Of a stretch of DNA of 64,000 nt, positions 1 through 11,045 are shown piece after piece. The stretch comes from Ophioderma brevispina (lineage: Eukaryota > Echinodermata > Ophiuroidea > Amphilepidida > Ophiodermatidae). The stretch is from positions 1 through 64,000 of the forward strand of contig JAMKCH010005381.1 of assembly GCA_023653785.1 (NCBI GenBank), read 5' to 3'. How positions within the stretch are numbered: position 1 is the first letter of the stretch; each line of letters starts with the position of its first letter. The notes below the pieces were generated by a model. That model made no database searches. It saw nothing but the letters and a program-made list of their open reading frames with translations, and was not told the DNA's origin. The position numbers were made by a program, and so were the translations under genes.

Positions 1-530
1 CCCTCTTAAAAATGCTGTCATTATAGTAAAACTAGTATTTCCAATCAAGTAGAGTCAAAAACCGCATGAAAATCTGATTTCCTAACCTGTTTGGGGAAAA
101 AATGATTTTCACTGTGGTGTCTATGGAAATGGCAGTTTTGATGAACATGCGAAATTTATGACGTCATTGTGAGTAATGCCAGGCATTTTGGTTCTCATTT
201 TGGTATCAAGGAAAAGAGGAGGACCATAGCAAATATATTAGTACCATAATCAAGTGTCTGTGATGTGTCCTGTGTTGGTTTTAGGCATGTGGTACTTCTC
301 TTACGAAGGGGGGTGTTACCACCCCCCACCCCCCCCCCCAAACATCATTTGGATCACAATGTTCTACCTTATACCCGTGGATGTTGTTTTTGGATTAAAA
401 GGAGGCGGAACTGTCAATTGACAATTACAATTTGGCACCAAAAAGGGATTTTAGCAAGCCGGGGGGCAAAAACCTGAAGGGGGCGGGTGGTGGTAACCCC
501 CCCCCCTTCGTTAAGCGGTAGACGACGGGT
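1..530 (+). repeat. Long inverted-repeat arm, left
   Basis: This stretch matches the reverse complement of about 2,786-3,215 over most of its length, including an AGCAAGCC-type segment near a G/C run, a central TGACGTCA and a terminal GGTAGACG motif next to the enclosed block. It carries homopolymer C runs at about 327-340 and 497-507. The two arms enclose 541-2,785. It looks like a non-coding interspersed repeat; no transposase is visible, so the superfamily is unknown. Confidence 0.6.
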
Positions 531-647
531 AAAATAGATTTATTTTATTTACTATTAACTCTGGGGTTTTGATGTAACCTTGAGATTCCATGTTACTAAT
601 AGGCAAAACAAAGATTACCTAGGCTTTTTTATGTACATTAATTGCAG

Positions 648-670
648 GAAACTCAACAGAGGGAGTCATG
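648..670 (+). CDS. Candidate mini-exon 1 (degenerate)
   Basis: A 23-nt segment lies between ATTGCAG and GGTAAGTTTTGG. It aligns with the 27-nt cassettes seen elsewhere but lacks four bases, so its reading is uncertain. The acceptor and donor are both intact. It is probably the same exon type with assembly or real deletions. Confidence 0.25.
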
Positions 671-1972
671 GTAAGTTTTGGCCTACAATGAAATCACATC
701 TTAAAAAGCGTTTAATACGGCCAAATGGACGAACATTTAATGAGAGGAAAACCAAACCATACTTCCGTTTTGCTGCTTATGACTATCATTAAACTTAAAA
801 AATCGCGGAATAGGGACCCTTAGTAACATTTACTACGGCCAAAGGATCCTGAAAACATTTAATGAGAGGAAAACCAAACCTACTTCGTTTTAGGCTTATG
901 AATATCATTAAACTTAAAAAATCGCGGAATAGGGACCCTTAGTAACAAATGGCCCTACAAGGGTTTTTTTTTGTTTTTTTTTTTTTTCCCTGTAAAAATC
1001 CCGGTATTATTTCGCTAGAGGCCAAAATTAAAAAAATGACCGCCAGGGCACCTATAATCCATGGACACCGTCAACTTGGATTTCTGATGCGAAAATTATG
1101 TAATAACGTTTAGCTTATGTAAGATTCAAAATGCTTTGGGTCGAATCACCTGAAAAAGTGATGTGTTCACGATTTTAGATCCCCAGGCTAAATTTTACTT
1201 TTTCAGGATGGCGCCGTGACCCCGCCATCTTGGATTTGGGGGTAAGAATGATGTTGTAATGTCAAAGCAATGGCAGCATCGAAAGCTTTGTGGTCGGGAC
1301 TATTCGGACAGTATCTTAGTAAACGGTTTTAGATACCTGCATCAAAACTACATGTTTTAGATGCTGCCAGCTGCCATCTTGGATTTTGGGTGAAAATGAC
1401 AGAATTAAAGTCATTTTTTCTTTTTTCTTTGAATCGAATCCTTGCGCTCGAGTAAGCGGAATAGGAAAAATGTCTTGTCTACATGATCATGAGTCTTCTA
1501 ACGACCATTTTGGATTTTTGGGTGATGAAAATGGCAGAAATTAAAGCCAGATCTGAAATCATTGCGCTCGGACTACAGCGGAAAGTGTCTGTGTACTAAT
1601 CATATACGTGCTCTAGCGACCATTTTAATTTTGTGGCATGGACATGTGGCTCTTTGTTTTCTAATAGCGGTCCATAGAATGCAAATCATCATCATAACCT
1701 AACTAGCCAGAGAATGATCACGGAATTAAATAATCTGTTTATCAATCGAATTAGATTGGATAGTTACCCTCTGGAGCTATGTTGAAAATTAGGAACGTTG
1801 ATTACAAGCCCAAATGATAAGCTTGGAAGAGAGGGACTTTAAATTGTCTGCTGATGGTACATGTTTATTTATCTTTTATTATTGTTACTGACGGGGGTTC
1901 TGATATAGCTTTGAGATTAATATGTTAAAATAGCAAACAAAGATTACCCCGTCTTTTTGCATTTAATTGCAG

Positions 1973-1999
1973 AAAAGTCAACAACAGGGGGCCTCACTG
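1973..1999 (+). CDS. Candidate mini-exon 2
   Basis: A 27-nt cassette follows TTTAATTGCAG. Read in phase 1 (two bases, eight codons, one base) it gives K-S-T-T-G-G-L-T with flanking split codons. The donor reads GGTAGTTT, one A short of the GTAAGT seen in the other copies, so this copy may be defective or mis-sequenced. Confidence 0.3.
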
Positions 2000-2406
2000 G
2001 TAGTTTTTACACGCCAAAGGGACGGAACATTCCAGATGAAAACTAAAGATTACTTCCGTTTGGCGCTTGGATTTCATTTATACTTAAAAATCGCGGAAGG
2101 TTTTTTTTTTTTTTAGAGAAATGGGGCACGGAAAACTGAGGTTGTGGACCTTAATATATAATATGATGTGAATCGAATTGTAAATGGAGATAATCTCAGA
2201 AGCGTATTGTTTAAATTAAGATAGGTGATATTCCAATGCCCAAGATTTATAGCGGGGAAGAGAGGGACCTAATATATGTTAAAAATGTTTATGTTACATT
2301 GAAAATTTATTTATTATGAACTTTGGGGTTTTGATTTAGCTTTGAGATTCCATGTTACAAAATAGCAATCAAAGATTACCCCTTTTTATTTTGCATTTAA
2401 TTGCAG

Positions 2407-2433
2407 AAAAGTTAACAACAGGTGGCGTCCCTG
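2407..2433 (+). CDS. Candidate mini-exon 3
   Basis: A 27-nt cassette lies between TTTAATTGCAG and GTAAGTTTTTACAC. The phase 1 reading is K-L-T-T-G-G-V-P. The splice-site-like ends match the other copies exactly. Confidence 0.35.
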
Positions 2434-2636
2434 GTAAGTTTTTACACCCAATGCAAGCTTATCTTAAAAGTATTTAATACGGCCAAATAATATGATTGTA
2501 GTTACAAGAATAATGTATTTATTTATGTATTGATTTATTATTAACTGTGGGGGTTTTTATGTACCTTTGAGATTCCTTGTTACCTAATAGCAAACAAAGA
2601 TTACCATAGGCTTTTTTATTTTGCATTTAATTGCAG

Positions 2637-2663
2637 AAAAGTCAACAACAGGGGGCGTCACTG
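2637..2663 (+). CDS. Candidate mini-exon 4
   Basis: A 27-nt cassette of consensus sequence, starting AAAAGTCAACAACAG and ending GGCGTCACTG, sits between TTGCAG and GTAAGT. The phase 1 reading is K-S-T-T-G-G-V-T. Its terminal G joined to the next cassette's AA would form a Glu codon, so spliced copies would give a 9-residue repeat beginning with Glu. Confidence 0.35.
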
Positions 2664-2785
2664 GTAAGTTATCGCATCCAAGGAAATCACGTCTTAAAAG
2701 CATTTAACACGACCAAATGGACTGATCATTCCATAAGAGGAAAACCAAACCATACTTCCGTTTTGCTGCATATGAATATCATTTA

Positions 2786-3215
2786 ACCCCCGTCTACCAA
2801 AGGGGGGGGGGGGGGGTTGGCTTGCTAAAACCCCCTTTTTTGGTGCCAAATTATTTAATGTAATTGTGAATTGTAATGTTCCGCTCCTTTTATTCTCAAA
2901 ACAAACATCCACAGGGGGTATAGGTAAGATACAGGGTGATCCCAAAGTGATGGATAGAGAAGTACCAACATGCCTATCACAACACCGGAACATCACAGAC
3001 ACTTGAGTATCAAAAATGAGTACCAACATGCCTAGCATTACGTCATAATGACGTCATAAAGTTCGCATGTCAGCAAAGCTGCTATTTCCGTAGACACACA
3101 CAGTGAAAAATTCAATTTTTCGCCAAAAAGGTTAGGAAAATCAGATTTTCATGCGGTTTTTGACTCTGCTTGATGGGAAATGACTAATTTTATACAATGA
3201 CAGCATTTTAGAGCT
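2786..3215 (-). repeat. Long inverted-repeat arm, right
   Basis: This is the reverse complement of 1-530, with a G run at about 2,802-2,816 and paired TACGTCA/TGACGTCA motifs at about 3,033-3,057. It bounds array block A on the right. No coding capacity is seen. Confidence 0.6.
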
Positions 3216-3879
3216 ATAATAAGGTGTTTGAGTCGCTAAAATTGCGAATATCAACCCCCCCCCCCCATATTCAGTATTTTCGTACTTTACTCAACATATG
3301 ACGTCATGGTGACGTCATAATGGGGATGTTAGTACTTATTTTGGTATCAATGGAAAGAAGAAACACTAAGCTATCCTTTGGTACCAAATTTACAGGAATC
3401 GGGTGTTCAGTAAAGAAAATCGCATGGGGTGGTAACCAAAAGTATCGTTGCAGTTCAACGATGATATGTCCTCATAGCGAAGACTCCAAAATGACAGCAT
3501 GCAAAGTCACACTTAAAACTCCTCAGGTAATATATTCCATGGGAATCTTCTCAGTCCTGAAGGTAATTTTGTCCAGCAGTTAAGACGACAAGGTTGAATA
3601 AGTCCCTCGACCACACTAATAATCCACAGTAAGAAAATCCAGGTATTATACCACCATCATTCTGCCGCTAATGTCCTCATTTAGGACCATAAACTGGAAT
3701 CACCTTTTGATTCCAAAACTAAAGATCTTTTGGCTTAAAAGATGACACCAAACAGTTTAATTAGCTCTTAAGCTCCGGCGGTCTCCAAAGTATTTTCCTG
3801 GCACTATGTATAAAACAAATCTACCATTATTAGGATATGGGCCATGCCCTTCTGTGCTGGCGATTCGTAATCACTATCA
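3216..3879 (+). repeat. Third partial copy of the long inverted-repeat family, then unassigned DNA
   Basis: The part around 3,290-3,400 resembles 150-240 in the same orientation, including two TGACGTCA sites 11 bp apart and ATTTTGGTATCAA. From about 3,480 to 3,879 no repeat or exon is recognised. Confidence 0.4.
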
Positions 3880-4935
3880 CGGGAGGAGAGCAAAACCAAG
3901 CGTAAATTCATAATAAATTATTAAAGTCATATAATTATCTGTTGCCCCAAATAAAACTTGCACATTTTCTTGAAAATGAATAAAATGTCACTTCAATTTA
4001 TTTCACCCAATATCAGTGACCAATAGATACGCTAGACGCTAGAGCTAAAGATTCAATTACCGGCCCGGTGTGCGGTGTAGAAAAACACTTCAGATTCCTT
4101 TTCATCTGGGAGTGCAAAACCATTGTTATATTGTCTCGCGGTTGAAAAGACTCAGGTGTTACAACCTATCCGATTTAGACAAAGTCTTTTTTTAATGACG
4201 TAAGCGCAAAATACTTATCCTCATTCGCAAATAAATAAATCTTGAGCTTCTATAGTGCGTGTTCAATTAACGTTGTCCATGTTTTTCATCATTTATTCGA
4301 AAAGGACGAAAGACAAACAAACATCATGCCAGAATGTTGCTGGGCCAGCTTTGACCTAACAACTTTGTGCAGAATTAAAATCCGTAACGTATTGCTTAAT
4401 TCATTTGTATTCAATTTTACCGCGCTTTCAGAAGAAAACTTAGGGTCAACGATAGTGTTCAAATTACTTTTGTATAGCAGTTGATGACAATTTTATCATA
4501 AATGGGATACTTTTATATATTTAGCATTGTAAAAAATGCTATAAAAGCCTAAATTTGTGTAGCATTTACTTCAAAATGGGTAGCATTTTGCTATGCTAAC
4601 ATGGGACTTTGCACACTGGTCAACGACCTATATCATAATGTAAACTGGTTAGTTATTGAGAAAGAGGACGGGTATTTTGTTACTCAACCCGAATCGTGGA
4701 GGTGATAACACCTGGCTATAACAATGGCTCCGCATACCAGGCCCATTGTAATATCTTTAGTTAATGGTTTGCTGAAGTCTATACATATCCATTTGGTCAC
4801 TGATATTATGAAAGAGAAATTGATGTGACATTATTCATTTTTAAGAAAATGTGCAAGTTTTATTTGGAGCAACAGACGGTTTTGTCATGTTAATAATTTA
4901 TCAATAATTTTACACCGGGTTTGGTCTTCTCCCTT
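3880..4935. mobile_element. Foldback/TIR element with arms of about 140 bp
   Basis: The segment at about 3,885-4,025 matches the reverse complement of about 4,795-4,930, sharing AAAATGTGCAAGTTTTATTT and TGGTCACTGATATT. The 0.75-kb interior has no recognised coding sequence. It is probably a non-autonomous DNA transposon; target-site duplications were not resolved. Confidence 0.5.
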
Positions 4936-5150
4936 TGATTGGTTTACGGAATTTGTTATGCAGCTTGTTATTTGGTCTACGCCCCATAGTCTATATTGTA
5001 GATTAAAACTAGCTATAACTATACTGTATAGCTCTTGATCAAAACTGCTGGCGAATCAAAATTTTTTGCAACTCAGCTTTATACCATCATTTCACAAAGT
5101 CTCCAAGTCTTAAAAAAGATATTACGACAGCATCATGCACAAACATAACC

Positions 5151-5632
5151 TGGGAGAGCGTGGCCTAGCGGTCAGGGTGCTTGCCTCTGGCGCAAATTTA
5201 CCATCAAAATTCCTGGGTTCGAATCCCGGTGGGGTCGTGGCACTTGCTGGGATTTATTCGGGTACTACCAATTCTGGATTTGATCTGTATACCAGCTATT
5301 GACTAAATACAGAATTGCCGCTCTCCTCCATGGTTCACTTGGAATTGGGCAAATGGATCATGAAAGCATCCCGTCCTTCGGAGGGGACGTTAAGCCGTCG
5401 GTCCCGTGTACAGAGAGTCACAACTGTACATGTACATCGCAGTCAGTGTCGAATAAGAGTAGGGCATAACCCCTGACTGTTCCCAATCCGCCCCATCCTC
5501 AAATAGCGGGCCATGTTAGGAGCGTCCGTATCATGGATACACGCGGCCCATGATAAGCACACTAGCTGAACAAATCCTGACAACACCACAAAGCCATTAC
5601 CAATGACTTGTGGATACGAGCAAAAAAAAAAA
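5151..5632 (+). mobile_element. tRNA-derived SINE, + copy
   Basis: A tRNA-like head (about 5,154-5,240) holds an A box TGGCCTAGCGG at 5,161 and a B box GGTTCGAATCC at 5,216. A body of about 380 bp follows, ending in an A-rich tail at about 5,619-5,631. The same element occurs in inverted orientation at 6,408-6,870. The head has no intact cloverleaf with a clear anticodon, so it is a SINE promoter rather than a working tRNA gene. Confidence 0.85.
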
Positions 5633-6407
5633 AGTAGCACTGTCAAATCAGATTTCACAAAAATTACCTCATCTGAATTGCATCATTTCACATTTGTAAC
5701 TCATGGGAATCCCCAGATCATGTAATGTGTTTTGATCTTAAAGCAAAACAAGTTGACTCAGTTTCTTAGGTACATTTGGGGGAATATTCCAGTTCCCTAT
5801 TGTGCAATCTATCTAACAGGTGCACCTTGCATAAACGACACTAGGGGGACCCCCCAGCAGGTTTGTTTATATCATAACAAAGTACTTTCCCCATGAGAAT
5901 CTTTTCTCAACTAAAATTGAGAAAATAATGTTTTAATCCAAATTTGAGGGTAATATAACATCCAAATTTTCCAAAATCTGGCTTTATATCTTTACCATTT
6001 TGTGGTTTACACAGTGCAAATTTTACACTTTTTTATAATGTTCTTGCATTGCTGCCTTCAGTCTACATTACAAGTTGTAATATTGAATTTTTGAACAAAA
6101 TTGTCCAGATTGTATTCTTGTAGAGTTAAACTCAAGCAAGTTAAATTCTTGTAAGGTGGAGTTTTTAATTTTTCATCCACAAAATTAATCAAAGTACAAT
6201 TCATAAATTAGTATTTATAGGTACATTGTCCCCCAAAATGCATCAAAGTGCAGTTTGACTGGATCTGAATTTCCAATCACACTTCTACTTAACTCACTGA
6301 GATGACATGTGTCTCACTGGGTACTTCAGGAAATATGTTTTCCCTCCTGTGAATTAACTCTTCCAATTCACCTTGTTGACCTTGTGGGAGGTGACCTAGT
6401 TTCTTGT
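5633..6407 (-). mobile_element. Distal part of the Gypsy element beyond the SINE
   Basis: On the minus strand, about 6,400-6,250 continues the Gypsy polyprotein interrupted by the SINE. The reading includes GELEELIHR and IFPEVPSETH, the short stretch that precedes the RT domain in Gmr1-like elements. RT itself is absent. The remainder (5,640-6,240) is non-coding and includes a segment of about 125 bp at 5,835-5,960 repeated directly at 9,615-9,742, possibly an LTR remnant. Confidence 0.55.
5835..5960. repeat. Direct repeat (possible LTR remnant), copy 1
   Basis: It shares AAAATTGAGAAAATAATG and GAGGGTAATATAAC with 9,615-9,742 in the same orientation. The two copies bracket the Gypsy remnant, as LTR pieces would. 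Confidence 0.4.
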
Positions 6408-6870
6408 CTTGTTTGCTCGTATGGCTTTGTGGTGGTGTCAGGATTAGTTCAGCTAGTGCGCTTATCCGGGGCCGCGTGTATCCATGATACGGACGCTCCT
6501 AACATGGCCCGCTATTTGAGGCTGGGGCGGATTGGGAACAGTCAGGGGTTTACACCCTACTCTTATTCGACACTGACTGCGATGTACATGTACAGTTGTG
6601 ACTCTCTGTACACGGGACCGACGGCTTAACGTCCCCTCCGAAGGACGGGATGCTTTCATGATCCATTTGCCCAATTCCAAGTGGACCATGGAGGAGACCG
6701 GTAATTCTGTATTTAATCAATAGCTGGTATACAGATCAAATCCAGAATTTGTAGTACCCGAATAAATCCCAGCAAATGCCACGACCCCACCGGGATTCGA
6801 ACCCGGGATTTTTGATGGTAAATTTGCGCCAGAGGCAAGCACCCTAACCGCTAGGCCACGCTCTCTCATC
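6408..6870 (-). mobile_element. tRNA-derived SINE, - copy nested in Gypsy
   Basis: It is the inverted counterpart of the SINE at 5,151. The B box is at 6,791-6,803 and the A box at 6,849-6,859 on the minus strand. Gypsy coding sequence flanks it on both sides, so it inserted into that element. No clear target-site duplication was identified. Confidence 0.85.
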
Positions 6871-8060
6871 TCTCCCACGCTCTTTCTTGTCTAAATTGGC
6901 AAGTATGTTAGAATTTTGCAATTGGACACCATAATCATTTTCTGTGTTTACAGTGCTGTCTTGTTCAGATACTGACTCTATGATGTCATCATTTCTACAC
7001 TGACACCACACACGCAGGCTTTTCGTTATCTCTTTCATTGTACTCTTTGAGCATATTTATGTGACATAATTGTCGACTTTACGTCTACCTGGTGTTTTGA
7101 TCACATGTCAAGGTCTCCCACCTTGTTCTCAATCTCATATGGTCCAAAACACTTGGCTTGCAAAGGATGCCCTTGTATTGGAAAAAGTGCCAAAACTTTG
7201 TCACCTGGTTTGAATACTCTGTTCCTGGCATCTTTGTCATAATTTTGTTTGGCAATTTCTGTGGCTCTTTGGAGCCTGTGCCTGAATTGAGACACATAGT
7301 CTAACAATTCACATCAGGATTTTCACACAACCACTTCTCTTTCAGTAGTTTCATTGGTCCCCTTTTTAGTGGACCAAAAACAACTTCAAATGGACTGACC
7401 CTAATGACTTCTTGTACAGTCTCACCCTGGTAGCATATAACAGGAGATGAAACTCCCCTCTTCCCAATCCCTCTCAAATTCAAACAATAGGTGTGATCAT
7501 CGTTTTCAATGTTTGGTGGTACCTTTCTAGGCCCCCTGGGGATTCTGTTGGTGGTATGTTGAAGAACTGTACTGTGTGGAAATTCCCAACTGGTCCATCA
7601 CTTGTTTGAACAAACCTGCACATGAAATTTGCTCCTTGATCAGACTGAAATTGATTCTGGAAGGCCCCCCCCATAAACGGGTTGAAAAACTTTGTTAGAG
7701 CTTTCACTATATTCTGTACCATAATATTTCTCAAGGGTTATAGCCTCAGGGAGGGAATCGTGTGGAAGCGCACATAATGGTCAGTAAATACTATTCCTGA
7801 CTGGTGTTTGGAAGTGGTCCTACGCAATTATTAACACCCTAACTAAATGGCGCTACTCAAATGCTGGTATTGGTTGCAAGGGAGCAGTAGAATTTTCTGA
7901 TTGGGCTTGCCCACAGATTTGAATGTTATGTTGTAGCAAGTCTACAATACTCAGACAGATCTTTTCTGAGTGTAGGCAACCAAAAAATGACTCCTAATTC
8001 TATCATGTGTATTTCTCACACCTAAGTGTCATGTCATGGGATGGGATTTATCATGGGCTA
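6871..8060 (-). pseudogene. Gypsy (Gmr1-like) integrase region, frameshifted
   Basis: On the minus strand the order is an H2C2-type zinc-binding region (about 8,045-7,900), the catalytic core with QSDQGANF and GLERYHQTL (7,480-7,734), a C-terminal segment with FKPGDKVLAL (about 7,170-7,215) and a GPY/F-type module GPYEIENKVGD (about 7,101-7,150), then LCHINMLKEY just after it in another frame. Integrases join element cDNA to host DNA. A leader-like stretch NSNILANLDKK follows and runs up to the SINE. Several frames are needed to read it, so it is a pseudogene. No RT lies between protease and integrase. Confidence 0.75.
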
Positions 8061-8870
8061 TGCATATAACTTCCCTATGGTATACCTATAGCACTACAAT
8101 TTGATTGCACAACCGTCAATTCTTATCTACAAGTGGCATCGGGTGGCCGCCATGTCTCATGAGGACACCATTTGCTGTGTAGAAACCATACTGAATTGGC
8201 TCGGCTTCATGTTGCGTCAATGCCCTCTCACCTAATCTTATAAGTACTGGGACATTGTTGTGCCCTTATTTTACCAGCTTGTAATGGCTTAAAGGATCTC
8301 TTTTACAGTCCCTAACTCTATCATGCTCAGCGGGCGGAATGGCATTGTTTACCAGCTTTCACGTGTTTGTGCTCAGGGGCTGGCTTTTCACTAATAGGGA
8401 ATTTAGTCTCCCTGAAAGAGGGAAAGATAGATGACCTCAAATTCCTAAACGTTGAGAGAAAAGTTTCCTCTATTTGGGACCAAGTCATACTCAACGCTCT
8501 TCCTATAGGTATGAGTATTTTGACTCATCACCTGCCCATGTTTTCCTTGTGAGGCTTTTTGGTCATTGACCATAGTACTGCACATGCGAGGAAAATGTCT
8601 ATTTCCGCATCAAATTCATCCACTGTAAAGGGCACCTGGGAAATTATGGGATCTGGGAGTCCTTTACCCCTCTGCCAAAGCATTCCCTAACAACATGGAA
8701 ACCCTTTACTGGGGAGTTCTTGTCTAACACCAATTGTGACAGTTCCAGAAACCAAGTATGATTTCCCACTGTCATATGTGAAAGGGACAATAATACAATC
8801 CCCGAATTCAATGCACTAGTTCCTGTGGAACTTTCCATATCAAAATGGAAAAAGAGAATCATCCAATATC
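8061..8870 (-). pseudogene. Gypsy protease-to-integrase linker region
   Basis: The minus-strand reading contains SPVKGFHV at about 8,700, resembling the region just after the aspartic protease of Gmr1-type Gypsy elements, and further on YTANGVLMRH at about 8,170, which usually precedes the integrase zinc finger. No intact D-T-G protease triad was located. Many stops and shifts are present. Confidence 0.5.
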
Positions 8871-9129
8871 ATGGACTGCGCAGAACGTGTTTGATGCATG
8901 ATTCTAATGGGTTTTGGTTCTAAACTATCACCTGAAAAGTTGACACAATCCCGCTTTTTTTTAAAAACAAAAAGGTAAAGTCCATCCCTTACTTTTCTGT
9001 GTCAATTCCCGTTTGTGGATGGAATTTCTGTTCTGAACAGAATAATGAACTTTTGACCTCAAAGTTACTGCACAACCTATTGGTTTTGACCCACTTTTGG
9101 CTTTCTTCATTTTGGGTGGATAGCCATGT
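8871..9129 (-). other. Gypsy internal region, unresolved
   Basis: It lies between the zinc knuckle and the protease-linked region of the Gypsy remnant and should hold the protease N-terminal part. No motif could be read with confidence. Confidence 0.35.
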
Positions 9130-9640
9130 ATCTCCCAACACCTGGACTTTGTATGTCCTGGCGTTTTACAGTGATGGCATGTGAACTGTTATTTGGGTCC
9201 CATCCCATGCTTTTGATTTGCTCCCCTTTTCCTGAGAACCTGCCTGGGGTTTCCCCTCCTGTGTGCTACCATGAGATGCTTTGTTGTATTTGTTGTACCT
9301 AGTAAATTCTTAGCTAGGCCAAATAGTATTACTTAGTTTGTGAGTCAAAGCATAGTCGTCGGCCTTTACTGCTGCTTCACGCAAACTGTCAATTTTGTTT
9401 TCATTCAGATGTGTTTTGATATCTGGATGTAGACACTGTTTGAACTCTTCAACTAATATCAACTCCCTAAGTTGGCCAAAATTTTGCCCCGACTTCTTTT
9501 GGGAGAAGCCAGCCATCAAACATTTGTTCCTTTACACGGGCAAATTTGACATGGGTCTGATCATCCTTTTTTCTGACAAGACCTGAATTTTTGTCTATAT
9601 ACCTCTGGCTTCTTGGCTAGGCCTACTAGGGGAATCCCCT
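9130..9640 (-). pseudogene. Gypsy gag with SCAN-like domain and zinc knuckle
   Basis: The minus-strand reading includes KEQMFDGW, GQLRELILVEEFKQCLHP and REAAVKADDYALTHK (9,310-9,560), which resembles the SCAN-like capsid region of Gmr1-type Gypsy gag. A CCHC zinc knuckle (C-H-H-C-K-T-P-G-H, then C four residues on) lies at about 9,137-9,178. Gag packages element RNA. The N-terminal part is missing and a stop separates capsid from knuckle. Confidence 0.7.
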
Positions 9641-9742
9641 GCTTTCTTTTTATCATAAACAAAGTACTTTTCCCATGAGAAATCTTTTCTCAAATAAAAT
9701 TGAGAAAATAATGTTTTAATCAAACTTTTGAGGGTAATATAA
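9615..9742. repeat. Direct repeat (possible LTR remnant), copy 2
   Basis: It matches 5,835-5,960 in the same orientation. It stops abruptly at 9,742/9,743, where the mini-exon unit family begins. Confidence 0.4.
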
Positions 9743-10569
9743 CAAGGCCACCTATAATCATGTACACAGTGAGCTTGGATTGCAGTGAAATTATGTAATA
9801 ACGCCTAACTAATGTCAGGTTTAGAATGCTTGGGGTCGAATCACCTGAAAAGGTGTTTTTGTACACGATTTTAGATGCTCAGGCCCATATTTTACTTTTC
9901 AGGATGGCGCCGGTGGTCCCGCCATCTTCCCGGATTTGGGGGTAAGAATGATGTTGTAATGTAAAAGCAATGTCAGATTCGAAATCTTTGTGGTCGACCT
10001 ATCCGAAAAAAAGTGTCTTTGTAAACGGTTTTAGATACTCTGATCCAAAACTACATTTTTTTGAGATGCCGCCAGCGGCCATCTTGGAATTTTGGGTGAA
10101 AATGACAAAAATTAAAGTCAAAATCGAATTCTTTGAGCTCGACTTACCCTGAAAAGTGTCTGTGCACATGATTATAAGTGTTCTAGCGGCCTTTTGGCTA
10201 TTTGTTTTCTAAATAGGTCCATAAAAGCCAAATCAATCATCAAACTTTACTAGCCAGAAAAATGGTCACGGAACTGAGGTTTTGGTCCTAACTATAATAA
10301 TATGATTGTTAATCGAATTTTAAATTGGAGACTAACCTCAGGAGGTATGTTTAAAATTAGGATACTTTGATATTCAATGCCCAATGATTATAGCTAGGAA
10401 GAGAGGGGCTAATATATTTTAAATTGTCTGATGTTACATTTAAAATTTAATTAACTTATTAATTTATTTATTATTATTAACTGTAGGTTTTGACGTAGAT
10501 TTGATATTCCATGTTACACAATATAGCAAACAAAGATTACCCCCCTTTTAATTTTGCATTTCATTACAG

Positions 10570-10596
10570 AAAAGTTAACAACAGGGGGCGTCACTG
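10570..10596 (+). CDS. Candidate mini-exon 5
   Basis: A 27-nt cassette follows TTTCATTACAG and precedes GTAAGTTTTTACAC. The phase 1 reading is K-L-T-T-G-G-V-T. Acceptor and donor are intact. Confidence 0.35.
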
Positions 10597-10929
10597 GTAA
10601 GTTTTTACACCCAATGCAATCACATCTTAAAAGCATTTAATAATATGATTGTCAATCAAATTTAGATTGGAGAGTACCCGCAGGAGGTATGTTTAAAATT
10701 AGGATACTTTGATATTCAATGCCCAATGATTATAGCTAGGAAGAGAGGGGCTAATATATTTTAAATTGTCTGATGTTACATTTCAAATATATTTATTTAT
10801 TTATTTATTCATCTATCTATCTATCTTATCATTTATTTATTGTTAACTGTGGGGTTCTGATATAGCTTTGAGATTCCATGTTACATAATAGCAAACAAAG
10901 ATTACCCCCCTTTTTGTATTTAATTGCAG

Positions 10930-10956
10930 AAAAGTCAACAGCAGGGAGCGTCACTG
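10930..10956 (+). CDS. Candidate mini-exon 6
   Basis: A 27-nt cassette sits between TTTAATTGCAG and GTAAGTTTTTACAC. The phase 1 reading is K-S-T-A-G-S-V-T. The changes from consensus keep length and frame. Confidence 0.35.
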
Positions 10957-11045
10957 GTAAGTTTTTACACGCCAAATGGACGGAACATTCCAAGATGAAA
11001 ACCAAAGCATACTTCCGTTTTGCTGCTTATGAATATCATTTGTAC

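Larger units (their letters stand above)
541..2785 (+). repeat. Mini-exon unit array, block A
   Basis: Repeat units recur here that are also present at 9,743-13,615 and 15,236-16,010. Each unit contains, in order, a GATTCCATGTTAC segment, GCAAACAAAGATTACC, a pyrimidine-rich stretch ending in ATTGCAG, a conserved 23-27 nt cassette, GGTAAGT, then CTTCCGTTTTGCTGC and AAAATCGCGGAA. Four cassettes lie at 648, 1,973, 2,407 and 2,637. Long units also hold degenerate subrepeats of roughly 155 bp with GCCATCTTGG motifs (for example 1,222 and 1,371). The block could be a tandem exon duplication in the SRCR gene, or a transposon carrying splice-like sequence. Confidence 0.6.
9743..11045 (+). repeat. Mini-exon unit array, block B1
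   Basis: It begins inside a unit at CACCTATAATCATGTACAC and contains one long-unit body with the ~155-bp subrepeats (about 9,750-10,230), then two short units about 360 bp apart carrying cassettes at 10,570 and 10,930. A TTTA/TCTA microsatellite lies at about 10,790-10,845. Confidence 0.6.

Noticed and set aside
5154..5240. Functional tRNA gene
   Set aside because: A and B boxes are present, but the fold is poor, a SINE body follows and an inverted copy exists at 6,408-6,870. The same applies to the heads at 56,282 and 57,606.
6844..9640. Endogenous retrovirus with envelope
   Set aside because: Gag and pol features fit a Gypsy retrotransposon, and no envelope frame is visible.
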